Source: Termitidicoccus mucosus
Lineage (GTDB): Bacteria > Verrucomicrobiota > Verrucomicrobiia > Opitutales > Opitutaceae
Assembly (NCBI RefSeq): GCF_038725785.1
Contig: NZ_CP109796.1
Location: forward strand, 2,604,001 to 2,668,000
Length of the DNA stretch: 64,000 nucleotides
Direction: 5' to 3'
The notes beneath the pieces were generated by a model. The model ran no database searches and was not told where the DNA came from. It saw only the letters and a program-made list of their open reading frames with translations. Position numbers and translations under genes: made by a program. Every line of letters starts with the position of its first letter. The stretch's first letter is position 1. This document shows positions 8,801-17,564 of the stretch, one piece after another.

Positions 8801-9265
8801 GTGAATAACGAAGCTTCCCGCGATAAATTCAAATCCTACCTCTCCACGAAGGGCCTTCGCGTCACCAACCAGCGTCTGGCGATTTTTGAGGCTGCCTTTG
8901 CGCAGAAAGAGCACTTCACCGCCGAGGAACTGCTCGATTTTGCCCGCGACATCGACGATTCCGTATCCCGCGCCACCGTTTACCGCACCCTGCCCATCAT
9001 GATCGAAAGCTCGCTCGTGCGCGAGGTCGATATCGGCAAAAACCTCAAGTATTACCTGCCCAATACCGATAATAACACGCAGGTTGCCCAGATCATTTGC
9101 ACGGATTGCGACAAGATTTTCGAAATCAACGCGCCATTCATGGAATGGTATGGCAATTCCGTCTCGACCAAGCTCGGCCTCACTCCGGTCTCGCAGCGCC
9201 TGCAGGTCAACGCGCATTGCAATTCCTTCCGCCAGCACGGGACGTGCAAGAACCGGCCGCACTGA
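8801..9265 (+). CDS. Fur-family regulator lacking the regulatory metal site
   Basis: The product is 154 residues from a GTG start that follows a GGGGAC purine stretch. The N-terminal winged helix is typical ([30 protein letters not shown]). The structural zinc cysteines are kept (CTDC near 98, then HC and GTC near the end). The histidine-rich stretch that precedes CxxC in Fur, Zur and PerR reads [10 protein letters not shown] here, and the usual later histidine is a glutamine. The gene is therefore called Fur-family without naming the metal. It is divergent from priA. Confidence 0.88.
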   Translation: MNNEASRDKFKSYLSTKGLRVTNQRLAIFEAAFAQKEHFTAEELLDFARDIDDSVSRATVYRTLPIMIESSLVREVDIGKNLKYYLPNTDNNTQVAQIICTDCDKIFEINAPFMEWYGNSVSTKLGLTPVSQRLQVNAHCNSFRQHGTCKNRPH

Positions 9266-9424
9266 GCGCGCCGGGTTGATTGCAAGGTCCCGGCCCCCTT
9301 GGGGTCAGGACACGCGGGCGGGATGGAATTTCGCTTTTCGGGAAATTCCGGCGCCAGGTTTCCCGCCAGCGGCCTGCCGCGATTTGATGTTTTTGGAAAA
9401 GCAGAAGAGATTCCCCTCCGCCTT

Positions 9425-9799
9425 ATGAGTCGAAAAGACGACCATGCCTTTGAAATCAGTTTTTATGAATCCGTGCTCCGCCACGAACCGGACTACACCG
9501 ACGTGATGGAGCTGCTGGGCGGGCTCTATACCAAAGTCGGGCGCATCGCCGACGGGCTGGAAATGGACCGCCGGCTCGTGCAACTCCTGCCGGACAACGC
9601 CACCGCGCACTACAACCTCGCGTGCAGCCTCGCGCTGAGCGCCCGCAAACCCGACGCCCTCCGCGCCCTCGCCCGCGCCATCGAGCTCGGCTACGACGAC
9701 CGCAGATGGATGCTCAAGGACCCGGACCTCGCGGAATTCAGGGGCGATCCGGAGTTCGAACGCCTTTTGGCAAAAATCGGCGGAAAAGGTAAAGCCTGA
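9425..9799 (+). CDS. small TPR-repeat protein
   Basis: The product is a 124-residue protein with about three tetratricopeptide-like helices. One clear unit reads AHYNLACSLALSARKPDALR, followed by RAIELGYDDRRWM and the DPDLAEFRGDPEFERLL ending seen in many peptidase-linked TPR proteins. It has no signal peptide. The ATG at 9425 was preferred over upstream codons because the family similarity starts there. A partner protein is expected but not identifiable. Confidence 0.75.
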   Translation: MSRKDDHAFEISFYESVLRHEPDYTDVMELLGGLYTKVGRIADGLEMDRRLVQLLPDNATAHYNLACSLALSARKPDALRALARAIELGYDDRRWMLKDPDLAEFRGDPEFERLLAKIGGKGKA

Positions 9800-9840
9800 A
9801 GGCGGAAGCGGGGGCCCGGCGGGGTGTAACTCAACTCCCT

Positions 9841-9940
9841 CTTTCTTCTTTCCTCTTTATCTTTCTCTTTCTCTTTCTCTTTCTCTTTCGTCAGGAACGG
9901 GCAGGGAGAAAGAGGAAAGATAAAGAATAAAGAGGAAAGA
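9841..9940. repeat. pyrimidine/purine hairpin with CTTTCT hexamers
   Basis: A pyrimidine arm (9841-9890) contains five tandem TCTTTC-type hexamers. After a 15-base GC-rich spacer, a purine arm (9906-9940) is largely its inverted copy (AGAGGAAAGATAAAGAAT). A near-identical hairpin lies at 17420-17518. It fills the 255-base gap between the convergent TPR and mscS genes. Confidence 0.8.
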
Positions 9941-10054
9941 TTTCGGCAGTGGCATCTCTTTGGGTTACACCCGCGGGTTCCGGCAGCCGCTTCCGCTCCA
10001 TACCTCCGCGGGCAGGAATGCCCGCGCTCCCGGATCTTCCGGTCGTTCAGCGCT

Positions 10055-11371
10055 TCAGTCCTTCGGTTTTTTCCCCAGCGCGCGGCTCGCGCTGGCGCCG
10101 AGTTCGAGCGTGTGCGTCGGGAAGGCAAACGAGAGGCCGCGCTGCTCCACCGCGCGCATGATGGCCAGGCTGATGCGTTGCCTGGCCTCCAAGTGCGGCA
10201 CGAAATCCGCCGTCTTGGTCATGAAAAGCAGCCAGATATCGAGCGAACTGGCGCCGAAATTGGTGAACTGCACGACAATCGAATCGGGATCGACGGCGTC
10301 CTCCGCCTTCGTGATGCGGCGGATTTCCTCCACGATTTCATCGAGCTGGTCGGCCGTCGTGTCGTAGGTGAGCCCGATGGTGATCTCGACGCGGCGTTGC
10401 GTGATGCGCGAAAGGTTCACGATCGACTCGGACGCCATCGTCTTGTTCGGGATGGTGACGAGCGTTTTCTGCGGGGTGCGCAGGCGGGTCGAGCGGATGC
10501 CGACGTGCTCGACCGTGCCGGTAAAAGCGCCGATCTGCACGGTCTCGCCGATGCGAAAGGGCTGGTCAACCGCCACCACCACGGCGCCAAACACGTTGGC
10601 CACCGTGTCCTGCGCGGCGAGGGCGAGGGCCAGGCCGCCGATGCCGAGTCCGGCGAGAAACGCGCTGACATTGGCACCCATGCCCTGCGCGATTACCAGC
10701 GCGCCGAACACAAACACGATCCCCATGAGCGCGCTTTTGATCCACGGCATGAAGGCGGTCACGCCGAGGTCGTTTTTCTTTGCCAGCGCGTGCAGGTGAT
10801 CCGCGAGCGCGCCGGTCACGCGAAGCGCGAGCCAAAAGAGCGCGAGCATGATCGCGAAGGCATAGGCGTAGTTGATGCCCTTGTTGAGCGCGGGCGAAAG
10901 ATGCAGGACCTTCAGCGCGATCACGAAGCCGATGATCAGCACGACCAGCGACAGGGTTTTTTCGAGGGCGTGGGAGAGCCTGGTGTAAAGGCCGCTCTCC
11001 AGTTTTCCCAGCAGCCGGTTCAGCAGCGCGAAGAACGCGCGGATGACAACGCGGCGGAGCAAAAACGCGAGCAGCACGATGACCGCCGCCGCGAGATAAC
11101 GGCCCGTGCTGCTGTCGGGATCGATGCCGAGCTTGAGGAGGAAGCTGTCGGTGAGTTTGTCCGAGGCGTGGTCCGCGGCATTCAGATGCTCGACGATGGA
11201 CTCGGTTGCAGTCGGCGCGTCCGTGCCGGAGGAGGAGGCGGCGGCGGGCGTGCCGGGGGCGGCTGCATCGTTTTGCGCGACGAGCCCGGCCGGCGCGGCG
11301 GTGAAAACGGCAAAGGCGGCCGCCAGTTGGAAAAATCGGATCAATGAGCGCATGGGATTGATGAAACGCAT
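10055..11371 (-). CDS. MscS-family mechanosensitive ion channel
   Basis: The product has 438 residues. An N-terminal signal-like segment and an Ala/Ser/Thr-rich linker lead into four membrane segments between about residues 85 and 220. The pore helix is glycine/alanine rich (AFLAGLGIGGLALALAAQDT), then the beta domain (GETVQIGAFTGTVEHVGIRS) and the alpha/beta C-terminal vestibule. Channels of this family open under membrane tension to release solutes in osmotic downshift. The start is ATG at 11371 or 11353. Confidence 0.93.
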   Translation of the reverse strand: MRFINPMRSLIRFFQLAAAFAVFTAAPAGLVAQNDAAAPGTPAAASSSGTDAPTATESIVEHLNAADHASDKLTDSFLLKLGIDPDSSTGRYLAAAVIVLLAFLLRRVVIRAFFALLNRLLGKLESGLYTRLSHALEKTLSLVVLIIGFVIALKVLHLSPALNKGINYAYAFAIMLALFWLALRVTGALADHLHALAKKNDLGVTAFMPWIKSALMGIVFVFGALVIAQGMGANVSAFLAGLGIGGLALALAAQDTVANVFGAVVVAVDQPFRIGETVQIGAFTGTVEHVGIRSTRLRTPQKTLVTIPNKTMASESIVNLSRITQRRVEITIGLTYDTTADQLDEIVEEIRRITKAEDAVDPDSIVVQFTNFGASSLDIWLLFMTKTADFVPHLEARQRISLAIMRAVEQRGLSFAFPTHTLELGASASRALGKKPKD

Positions 11372-11498
11372 CCCCTGGCAGTGTCAATTTTACAGGTCGC
11401 AAATGCCCGGAAAAACACGCGGGTGCTTTCCGTCCCGCCACGCGGGATGCAAAGCAAAACCAAGGGGAGGCCGGCGCATCGCTTTGGACCGCATGAGC

Positions 11499-12659
11499 TC
11501 AGCCCAATTCCCGCTCGAGCCAGTCGGCGACGGTGCCGCTGGCCGGCTCATGCAGGATTTCCCGCAGACGCCGCGCGTGGCGGGCGGTCCGCTCCAGGCG
11601 GGCCGGGTTGCCCAGGCAGTCGCGCAGTTCGGCGGCGAGGGCCTCCGGCTTCGCGGCGGCCTGCAAATACTCGGGATACATCGGCTCGCGCAGGAGCAGG
11701 TTTGCGATGCCGAGCCAGCGCACTTTCACGAGCATGCGCCCGAGCAGATAGGTGACGGGGTTGGCGCGGTAAACCACCGCGCCGGGAATCGCCGCCAGCG
11801 CGCAATGCATCGACATGGTGCCGGAACTCGTCAGCGCCGCCGACGCCGCCACCTGCCCGCCGGTCGGCCGGAGCGTCACGCCGGCGGGAAGCTCGAACGA
11901 CTTCAGCACGCGCAGCACGGTTTCGCTGGGATAAATCACCACCGCGGGCGGGCGTTTTTCACCGAGCCGCCCGTAGCCGGCGAGCAGGAGGGGAAAGATG
12001 CGGCTGACGGCCTGTTTGCGGCTGCCGGGAAGCAGCAAAAGCGGCCCGGCGGGATCGTAACGCACCGGCTCTTCGTGCCCCGCGGCGACAAAGGGATGGC
12101 CGACAAACTCCGCCTTCAACGCCGTGTCCGCGTAGCAATCCACCTCGAACGGGAAAATCACCGCCAGCGCGTCGAGCCAGCGCGCCATCTGGAAGCGGCG
12201 CCCGGCCTTCCACGCCCAGATTTGCGGGCTGATATAATAAAGCGTCCTGATGCCGCCGCCGCCCTTGGCGGACAGGCCGCGCTTGAACATGGCCTTGGCG
12301 AGGCGCAGGTTGAAACCGGGATAATCGACGAAACACACGGCGCGAGGCTTGTGCTCGCCGATCCACCGCAGCGTCTCGTCGAAAAGCATCCTGAAAAACG
12401 AAAAATGCTTCAGCACCTCGACGAGGCCGACCACGGACGACGCCGTGAGATCGTGCAACACCTGCGCCCCCGCGGACGCGAGCGCGGGGCCCCCGAGCGC
12501 GGCAAATTCCAGCTCCGGACGCCGCGCGCGCAGTTCCCCCACCATGCGCGCGGCATGCTCGTCGCCCGAATGCTCGCCGGCGACGATGAGCACGTCCACA
12601 CGCCCGGCGCGGGGAGGCGGCAGGCGAAAGGGAAGCGTGAGCGGCGCGGCGGGACTCAT
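11499..12659 (-). CDS. lpxB: lipid-A-disaccharide synthase
   Basis: This GT19 glycosyltransferase joins UDP-diacylglucosamine and lipid X at the inner face of the cytoplasmic membrane. Diagnostic stretches are VAGEHSGDEHAARMV near the N-terminus, VDYPGFNLRLA, YYISPQIWAWK, FPFEVDCY, VGHPF, and LLPGSRKQAV. Length (386) is normal. Its start overlaps the stop of the Gfo/Idh gene by four bases (ATGA), so the two are translationally coupled. Confidence 0.97.
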   Translation of the reverse strand: MSPAAPLTLPFRLPPPRAGRVDVLIVAGEHSGDEHAARMVGELRARRPELEFAALGGPALASAGAQVLHDLTASSVVGLVEVLKHFSFFRMLFDETLRWIGEHKPRAVCFVDYPGFNLRLAKAMFKRGLSAKGGGGIRTLYYISPQIWAWKAGRRFQMARWLDALAVIFPFEVDCYADTALKAEFVGHPFVAAGHEEPVRYDPAGPLLLLPGSRKQAVSRIFPLLLAGYGRLGEKRPPAVVIYPSETVLRVLKSFELPAGVTLRPTGGQVAASAALTSSGTMSMHCALAAIPGAVVYRANPVTYLLGRMLVKVRWLGIANLLLREPMYPEYLQAAAKPEALAAELRDCLGNPARLERTARHARRLREILHEPASGTVADWLERELG

Positions 12660-13660
12660 GCGGGTTTGGCGGCGCGACGGATCTGGTCGGTGATGGTGAT
12701 GGCGACTTCGAGCGCGCTCTTGCCGAGCGCCGCGCCGACCTTGGGCTGCCTCGCCGCCCGCACGCTTTCCACGAAGGAGGCCAGTTCGAGGGCGAGCGGC
12801 TCGCCTTTCTCGATCGGCACGTCAACGACCGGGATCGAACTCACGTCGCCGGGCTTGGCGAGGCCGACTTTCATTTTCAGGCCGTAGGCGATGATGTCGC
12901 TTTTTTTCACGAGATGGCCCTTCTGGTTCATGAAGTCGAGCGAGAGGTAGGCGTTGTCCTGGAAGATGCGGATTTCGCGGCTGCGCTTCAGGCTGAGGCG
13001 GCTGGCGTTGAGGTTGGCCACGCAGCCGTTTTCGAACTGGATGCGCGCGTTGGCGATGTCCTCGGTCTTGGAGAGCACGTTGATGCCCAGGCTGTCGATG
13101 CGGGCGATGGGCGACTTCACCAGCGCGAGCACGATGCCGATGTCGTGTATCATCAAATCCAATACGACGCCGACTTCGGTGCCGCGCGTCTGGTAGGTGC
13201 CGAGCCGTTCGGTGGTGATGTAGCCGGGCCGGTCGATGTGCTTTTCCAAAAAGCTCATCACGGGATTGAAGTGCTCGATATGGCCGACCTGCACGATGGC
13301 GCCGGCGGCCTGCGCGGCGGCGAGCACCTGGGAGGCTTCGTCAAGCGTGGCACAGAGGGGTTTTTCGATGAGCAAGTGGCAGCCGCGCGCGAGCAGCGGG
13401 AGCGCGACCTCGGCGTGGCGGTCGGTGGGGACGACGACGGAGACGGCATCGCAGGCGCCGGCCAACTCGTCAACCGAGGCGAAGGCGCGGCAGTTGTGGC
13501 GCGCGGCGATTTCGGCAGCGCGCGCGGGGTCGGTGTCGCACACGCCGGCGAGCACGGCGTCCTTCATCGAGGCATAGATGCGCGCGTGGTGCTGGCCGAG
13601 CGAGCCGGTGCCGACGACGCCGCACCGGATTTTTTCCGCTTTTTGGAAGAATTTCAGCAT
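12656..13660 (-). CDS. Gfo/Idh/MocA-family NAD(P)-dependent dehydrogenase
   Basis: The product is a 334-residue oxidoreductase with Rossmann motif CGVVGTGSLGQHHARIY (13-29), the family EKP motif at 99-101 and the C-terminal beta-sheet domain. The gene is directly upstream of lpxB with a four-base overlap, so a role in nucleotide-sugar chemistry for lipid A or envelope glycans is plausible. In some bacteria a Gfo/Idh enzyme (GnnA) acts with an aminotransferase (GnnB) to make 3-amino-UDP-GlcNAc. No aminotransferase is present here, so that role is only a possibility. Confidence 0.88.
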   Translation of the reverse strand: MLKFFQKAEKIRCGVVGTGSLGQHHARIYASMKDAVLAGVCDTDPARAAEIAARHNCRAFASVDELAGACDAVSVVVPTDRHAEVALPLLARGCHLLIEKPLCATLDEASQVLAAAQAAGAIVQVGHIEHFNPVMSFLEKHIDRPGYITTERLGTYQTRGTEVGVVLDLMIHDIGIVLALVKSPIARIDSLGINVLSKTEDIANARIQFENGCVANLNASRLSLKRSREIRIFQDNAYLSLDFMNQKGHLVKKSDIIAYGLKMKVGLAKPGDVSSIPVVDVPIEKGEPLALELASFVESVRAARQPKVGAALGKSALEVAITITDQIRRAAKPA

Positions 13661-13733
13661 GGGTTAGGGATTTTAAAAATGGGATCGGGTGGATCGGACA
13701 GAGCGGGCTGAGCGGACGGGGACGATTCTGGTT

Positions 13734-14456
13734 TCAGCACGCGGCGTGGAGCGCGCCTTCATGGAGGAGGTATTTGCGGGCGGTCTTGGCGGCGTGGGCA
13801 GTGTTGTGGGTGACAAGGATGAGCGCCGTGGCGGTCTCCGCGCAGAGGCCGAGGAGAAGCTCGATCACACTGTCGCCGGTGTGTTCATCGAGGTTGCCGG
13901 TGGGCTCGTCGGCGAGGATGAGGCGCGGGGCGTTCATCAGCGCGCGGGCGACGGCCACGCGCTGGCGCTCGCCGCCGGAGAGTTGCGAGGGGAGATGATG
14001 CCCGCGGGCGGCGAGGCCGACGCGTTCGAGCAGGCCGGCGGCGCGGAGGCGGGCGGGCGCGTCGATGCGGCCGGCGACGCGCCGGGCCATGAGCACGTTT
14101 TCGAGGGCGTCGAGTTCGGGGATGAGGTGGAAGGACTGGAAGATGATGCCGAGGAAACGGGCGCGGGCGGCATGGTCGATGCGCGCGCAGCCGGCCCAGT
14201 GGAGTTCGCCGTCGTCGGGGGAGTCGAGCCCGGCGAGGAGGTTGAGGAGCGTGGATTTGCCGGAGCCGGATTCGCCCCGGATGCTCGCGCTTTCGCCGGG
14301 CGCGATGGAGAGATCGACGCCGCGCAGGACCTCGAGCAGGCGGTCGCCGCTGCGGTAGCTTTTGCACAGGGCGCGGGCGGTGAGGACGGATTGCGTGGCA
14401 TGGGCGTCCCCGCCCATGTTTGGGGCTTCGCCGACGGTGTGTTTTTCGTCACTCAC
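13734..14456 (-). CDS. lolD: lipoprotein-releasing ABC transporter, ATP-binding protein
   Basis: This 240-residue ATPase has Walker A RGESGSGKST, the signature LSGGERQRVAVARAL and Walker B LILADEPTGNLD, the last typical of the LolD/MacB/FtsE branch. It is paired with a LolC/E-type permease whose 3' end overlaps its start by eight bases. Together they should extract outer-membrane-bound lipoproteins from the inner membrane. LolA/LolB are not in the window. Confidence 0.9.
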   Translation of the reverse strand: MSDEKHTVGEAPNMGGDAHATQSVLTARALCKSYRSGDRLLEVLRGVDLSIAPGESASIRGESGSGKSTLLNLLAGLDSPDDGELHWAGCARIDHAARARFLGIIFQSFHLIPELDALENVLMARRVAGRIDAPARLRAAGLLERVGLAARGHHLPSQLSGGERQRVAVARALMNAPRLILADEPTGNLDEHTGDSVIELLLGLCAETATALILVTHNTAHAAKTARKYLLHEGALHAAC

Positions 14457-15684
14457 TGCGCATGGCCTCCACGGGTTCGAGGCGGGCGGCGCGCCAGGCG
14501 GCGATGAGGCCGGCCAGCGTCGCCATCACGATGGCATAGGCGCTGATGCCCGCGACTTCGCCGGGCGTGATGTGGGCCGGGATCTGGATGAATTGATACA
14601 TCTCGATGAGCGTGTCGGACTGGCCGGTGACCGCGCCGACAAACTTGAAGATGCCGTCGATGTTGCCGAGCGTGAGGAAGCCGAGCGCGAGGCCGAGCAC
14701 GGCGCCGAGGACGCCGACGAGAAAGCCCTGGATGCAGAAGCAGGCGGCGGTCTGGCGCGGCAGCGCGCCGAGCGCGCCGAGGAGGCCGATCTCGCGGGTC
14801 TTGCGCACGACGGCGATGAGCAGCAGCGCGGTGACGAGGAACATCGCGTTGAGCACGATGAAGGAGGTGATGAGCATGACCATCACCTTTTCGAGGCGCA
14901 GCGAGAAGAGGAAGCCGTCGTTGGCCTCCATCCAGGTGAGCGCATGGGCGCGGCTGGCGGGCGGAAGCCGGTCGTTGATGGCCGCCACGGTCTGATGGAG
15001 ATCCGCGCCGGGGGCGAGCTTGACCGAGAAGCCGTGCACGCCGCGGCCGAGGCCGTAAAGGTCCTGCATGCGGCGGAGCGTCACGATGGCGACGGATTTG
15101 TCGAGTTGCTGGTGGCCGATCTGGAGGATGCCGACGACGGTGAGCTCGGCGGGCAGGAGGATTTCATCCTCGCCGATCTTTTGGAGAAAGAGCGGCGTGA
15201 CGACCTGGAGTTTGCCGCCGACGCCGACGCCGAGCGTGCGGGCAAGTTCGGCGCCGAGGATGACGGTGTCGTCGTCGAGGTCGTCGAGCGAGCCGATGAC
15301 GAGGTAGTTGGCGAGCGGGATGACCCGTCCGACCTGGTTGACATCGATGCCCTGGATGGCGGGGAAGGAAGGGCGGTTTTCGTATTGCACCATGACGAGC
15401 CCCTCGGCGAACGGGGTGGAGGCGAGCACGCCGGGAGTGGCGTCGATGGCGGCCTGCGTGGCGGCGACATCGCGGATGAGCTCATAGCTGCGCACCTGGA
15501 TGTCGCCCTGCGTGTCGCGCATCATGCCGCCGTATTTGTGCCCGAAGCCGCCCATCACGCCGGTGGCGGCGATGAGCAGCCACACTCCGGCCGCGACTCC
15601 CATGATCGACACCGCGGTGAAGAATGTCACGCGCCGCCCCGTCGGGAAGAGTTGCTTGAGGGCGAGGTAGAAATACCAAGGCAT
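14449..15684 (-). CDS. lolC: lipoprotein-releasing ABC transporter, permease
   Basis: The product is a 411-residue permease with the LolC/LolE layout. One N-terminal membrane helix (about 20-45) with FTAVSIMGVAAGV leads to a large periplasmic MacB_PCD domain, then three C-terminal helices separated by the VVRKTREIGLLGALGA coupling region. It ends EPVEAMRSE, a common end for the family. It is upstream of, and translationally coupled to, lolD. Only one permease gene is present, so the transporter may be a homodimer (LolF-like) rather than LolC plus LolE. Confidence 0.9.
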   Translation of the reverse strand: MPWYFYLALKQLFPTGRRVTFFTAVSIMGVAAGVWLLIAATGVMGGFGHKYGGMMRDTQGDIQVRSYELIRDVAATQAAIDATPGVLASTPFAEGLVMVQYENRPSFPAIQGIDVNQVGRVIPLANYLVIGSLDDLDDDTVILGAELARTLGVGVGGKLQVVTPLFLQKIGEDEILLPAELTVVGILQIGHQQLDKSVAIVTLRRMQDLYGLGRGVHGFSVKLAPGADLHQTVAAINDRLPPASRAHALTWMEANDGFLFSLRLEKVMVMLITSFIVLNAMFLVTALLLIAVVRKTREIGLLGALGALPRQTAACFCIQGFLVGVLGAVLGLALGFLTLGNIDGIFKFVGAVTGQSDTLIEMYQFIQIPAHITPGEVAGISAYAIVMATLAGLIAAWRAARLEPVEAMRSE

Positions 15685-15691
15685 GGACGGA

Positions 15692-15850
15692 AATTAAGAA
15701 TTAGGAATTAAAAATTAAGAAGTTCAAGCCGGCGCTCCCGTGCCAAGACAAAACACCCTCAATACATGCTTCCATTGTTTAACCGCGGCGAAGCCGCTCT
15801 GGCGGGCGCGAACGCCCCACTTCTTAATTTTTAATTATTAATTCTTGATT
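15692..15850. repeat. paired inverted heptamer arrays between lolC and lysS
   Basis: The left array uses units such as AATTAAG, AATTAGG and AATTAAA (15692-15723). The right array is the inverted copy (15819-15850). An 18-bp stretch is a perfect inverted repeat: 15706-15723 against 15819-15836. The 95-base spacer contains a small GCGGCGAAGCCGC-type palindrome. The right array runs into the last codons and stop of lysS. Confidence 0.9.
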
Positions 15851-17331
15851 TCCTCGTTCGCGGCCTTTGTCCGCAACTGCGGATACAGGATCACGTCCCG
15901 GATGCTTTCCGCGCCCGTCAGCAGGATGCAGAGGCGGTCGATGCCGATGCCCATGCCGCCGGCGGGGGGCATGCCGTGTTCGAGCGCGAGGAGGAAGTCC
16001 TGGTCGATGTTCTGCTTTTCCTCGCCGGCCTGCACCTCGAACATGTGGCGCTGCACGTCGGGGTCGTTCTGCTCGGAGTAGGCGGGCGCGATTTCCATGC
16101 CGCCGATGGTCAGCTCGAAGACGTCAATGGTGCCGGGGTCGTCGAGCGAGAGCTTTGCCAGCGGGCACAGTTCCTTCGGCAGGTGCGTGACAAAGGTCGG
16201 CTGGATGAGCGTGGGCTCGATTTTCTTGGAGAAAATCTCGTTGGTGATCTCGAACTCCTCCCAGGCCGGATTCACCGCGCAGCCGAGCTTTTCGGCGCCG
16301 GCGATCTTTTCGGCCTTCGGGCGCGCAAACCAGTCGGGGTCGCCGGTGGCCTCCTTGATGAGGTCCTTGTAGCGCACCTCGCGCCATTCGCCGCCGAAGT
16401 CGATCTCCTGCCCGCTGTCGGCGTGCTTGATCTTCATGGTGCCGAGCACGTCGCGGCAAAGCGACTGGAAGAGATCGCGCACGAGCGTCATCATGCCGCG
16501 GTAGTCGCTGTAGGCCTGGTAAACCTCGAGCATGGTGAACTCGGGGTTGTGGCGACGCGAGATGCCTTCGTTGCGGAAATTGCGGCCGATCTCGAAGACG
16601 CGGTCGTAGCCGCCGACGAGCATGCGCTTGAGGTAAAGCTCGAGCGAGATGCGCAGCACGAAGTCGATGCCGAGGGCATTGTGGTGCGTGGTGAACGGGC
16701 GCGCCGCCGCGCCGCCGGCGACGCCTTGCAGGGTGGGTGTTTCGACTTCGAGAAAATCGCGCGACTCGAGGAAACGGCGGATGTGCGAGATGATGCGCGA
16801 GCGCAGCATGAGGCGCTGGCGCGACTCGGGATTCACGACGAGATCGAGGTAACGCTGGCGGTAAACCTGCTCGGGATCGCTGAGGCCGTGCCACTTTTCG
16901 GGCAGCGGGCGCAGGGCCTTCGAGACAAGCGTGAACCGCTCGACGCGCACGGTGATCTCGCCGGTCTTGGTCTTGAAAAGCGTGCCGGTCGCGCCGACGA
17001 AGTCGCCGAGGTCGAGTTTCTTGAAGGCGGCATAGGCGTCCTCGCCGACCACGTCCTTTTTCAGGTAAAGTTGAATCTGTCCCTGCTGGTCGAGGATCTT
17101 GACAAACTGGCTCTTGCCCATGTCGCGGATGGTGACGAGGCGCCCGGCGACGGAGACGGTGACGGCATTGTCCTGGCCGTCCACGTAGGCGGCTTTGGCG
17201 GCGGCGGAAAAATGGGTCTGCGCGACGCTGGCGCGAAACGGGTCGAAGCCGGCCGCGCGGAGGTCGGCGAGCTTTTGCCGGCGCACGGCGTGCTGGTCGT
17301 GGGAAATATCGTGGATGCTGCTGTCACTCAT
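15838..17331 (-). CDS. lysS: lysyl-tRNA synthetase, class II
   Basis: The product is 497 residues from the ATG at 17331 (MSDSSIHDISHDQHAVRR). It has the N-terminal OB-fold anticodon domain (GRLVTIRDMGKSQFVKILDQ), class II motif 2 FRNEGISRRHNPEFTMLE and motif 3 GMGIGIDRL near the end. It charges tRNA-Lys. A longer frame extends 19 codons upstream but family alignment favours the later ATG. The final residues and stop codon lie in the heptamer array, so its 3' end has been colonised by repeat sequence. Confidence 0.96.
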   Translation of the reverse strand: MSDSSIHDISHDQHAVRRQKLADLRAAGFDPFRASVAQTHFSAAAKAAYVDGQDNAVTVSVAGRLVTIRDMGKSQFVKILDQQGQIQLYLKKDVVGEDAYAAFKKLDLGDFVGATGTLFKTKTGEITVRVERFTLVSKALRPLPEKWHGLSDPEQVYRQRYLDLVVNPESRQRLMLRSRIISHIRRFLESRDFLEVETPTLQGVAGGAAARPFTTHHNALGIDFVLRISLELYLKRMLVGGYDRVFEIGRNFRNEGISRRHNPEFTMLEVYQAYSDYRGMMTLVRDLFQSLCRDVLGTMKIKHADSGQEIDFGGEWREVRYKDLIKEATGDPDWFARPKAEKIAGAEKLGCAVNPAWEEFEITNEIFSKKIEPTLIQPTFVTHLPKELCPLAKLSLDDPGTIDVFELTIGGMEIAPAYSEQNDPDVQRHMFEVQAGEEKQNIDQDFLLALEHGMPPAGGMGIGIDRLCILLTGAESIRDVILYPQLRTKAANEEIKN

Positions 17332-17419
17332 GGAACGGACGATGCTGCCAGAGCGACGCGGCGGGGCAAGTGGGAATCTCTTCCGCAATCACCCCCGCAC
17401 AACAGGAAGCGCCTGCCCG

Positions 17420-17518
17420 TCTTTCCTCTTTATTCTTTCTCTTTCCTCTTTCTCCCGGACGGGAAACCTCCGTTTTGATTGAGGAGAAAGAGGAAAGAGA
17501 AAGAATAAAGAGGAAAGA
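17420..17518. repeat. perfect 36-bp inverted repeat (pyrimidine/purine hairpin)
   Basis: The arms 17420-17455 and 17483-17518 are exact inverted copies, 36 bases each, separated by 27 bases. One arm is entirely pyrimidine except for A in TTATTC, so each strand is strongly skewed. It lies between lysS and the KAS III fusion gene and is the sister of the element at 9841-9940. It could act as a transcription-terminating hairpin for the fusion gene, although there is no T-run. Confidence 0.95.
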
Positions 17519-17564
17519 TCAGGGGGAATGCCCGCTGCCTTTTCACGGGCGGACTGCCCATGCC

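Noticed and set aside
9841-9940. Possible CRISPR array in the repetitive tract
   Set aside because: The units are 6 bases with no spacers, and the tract is a hairpin of simple repeats; no cas gene is present.
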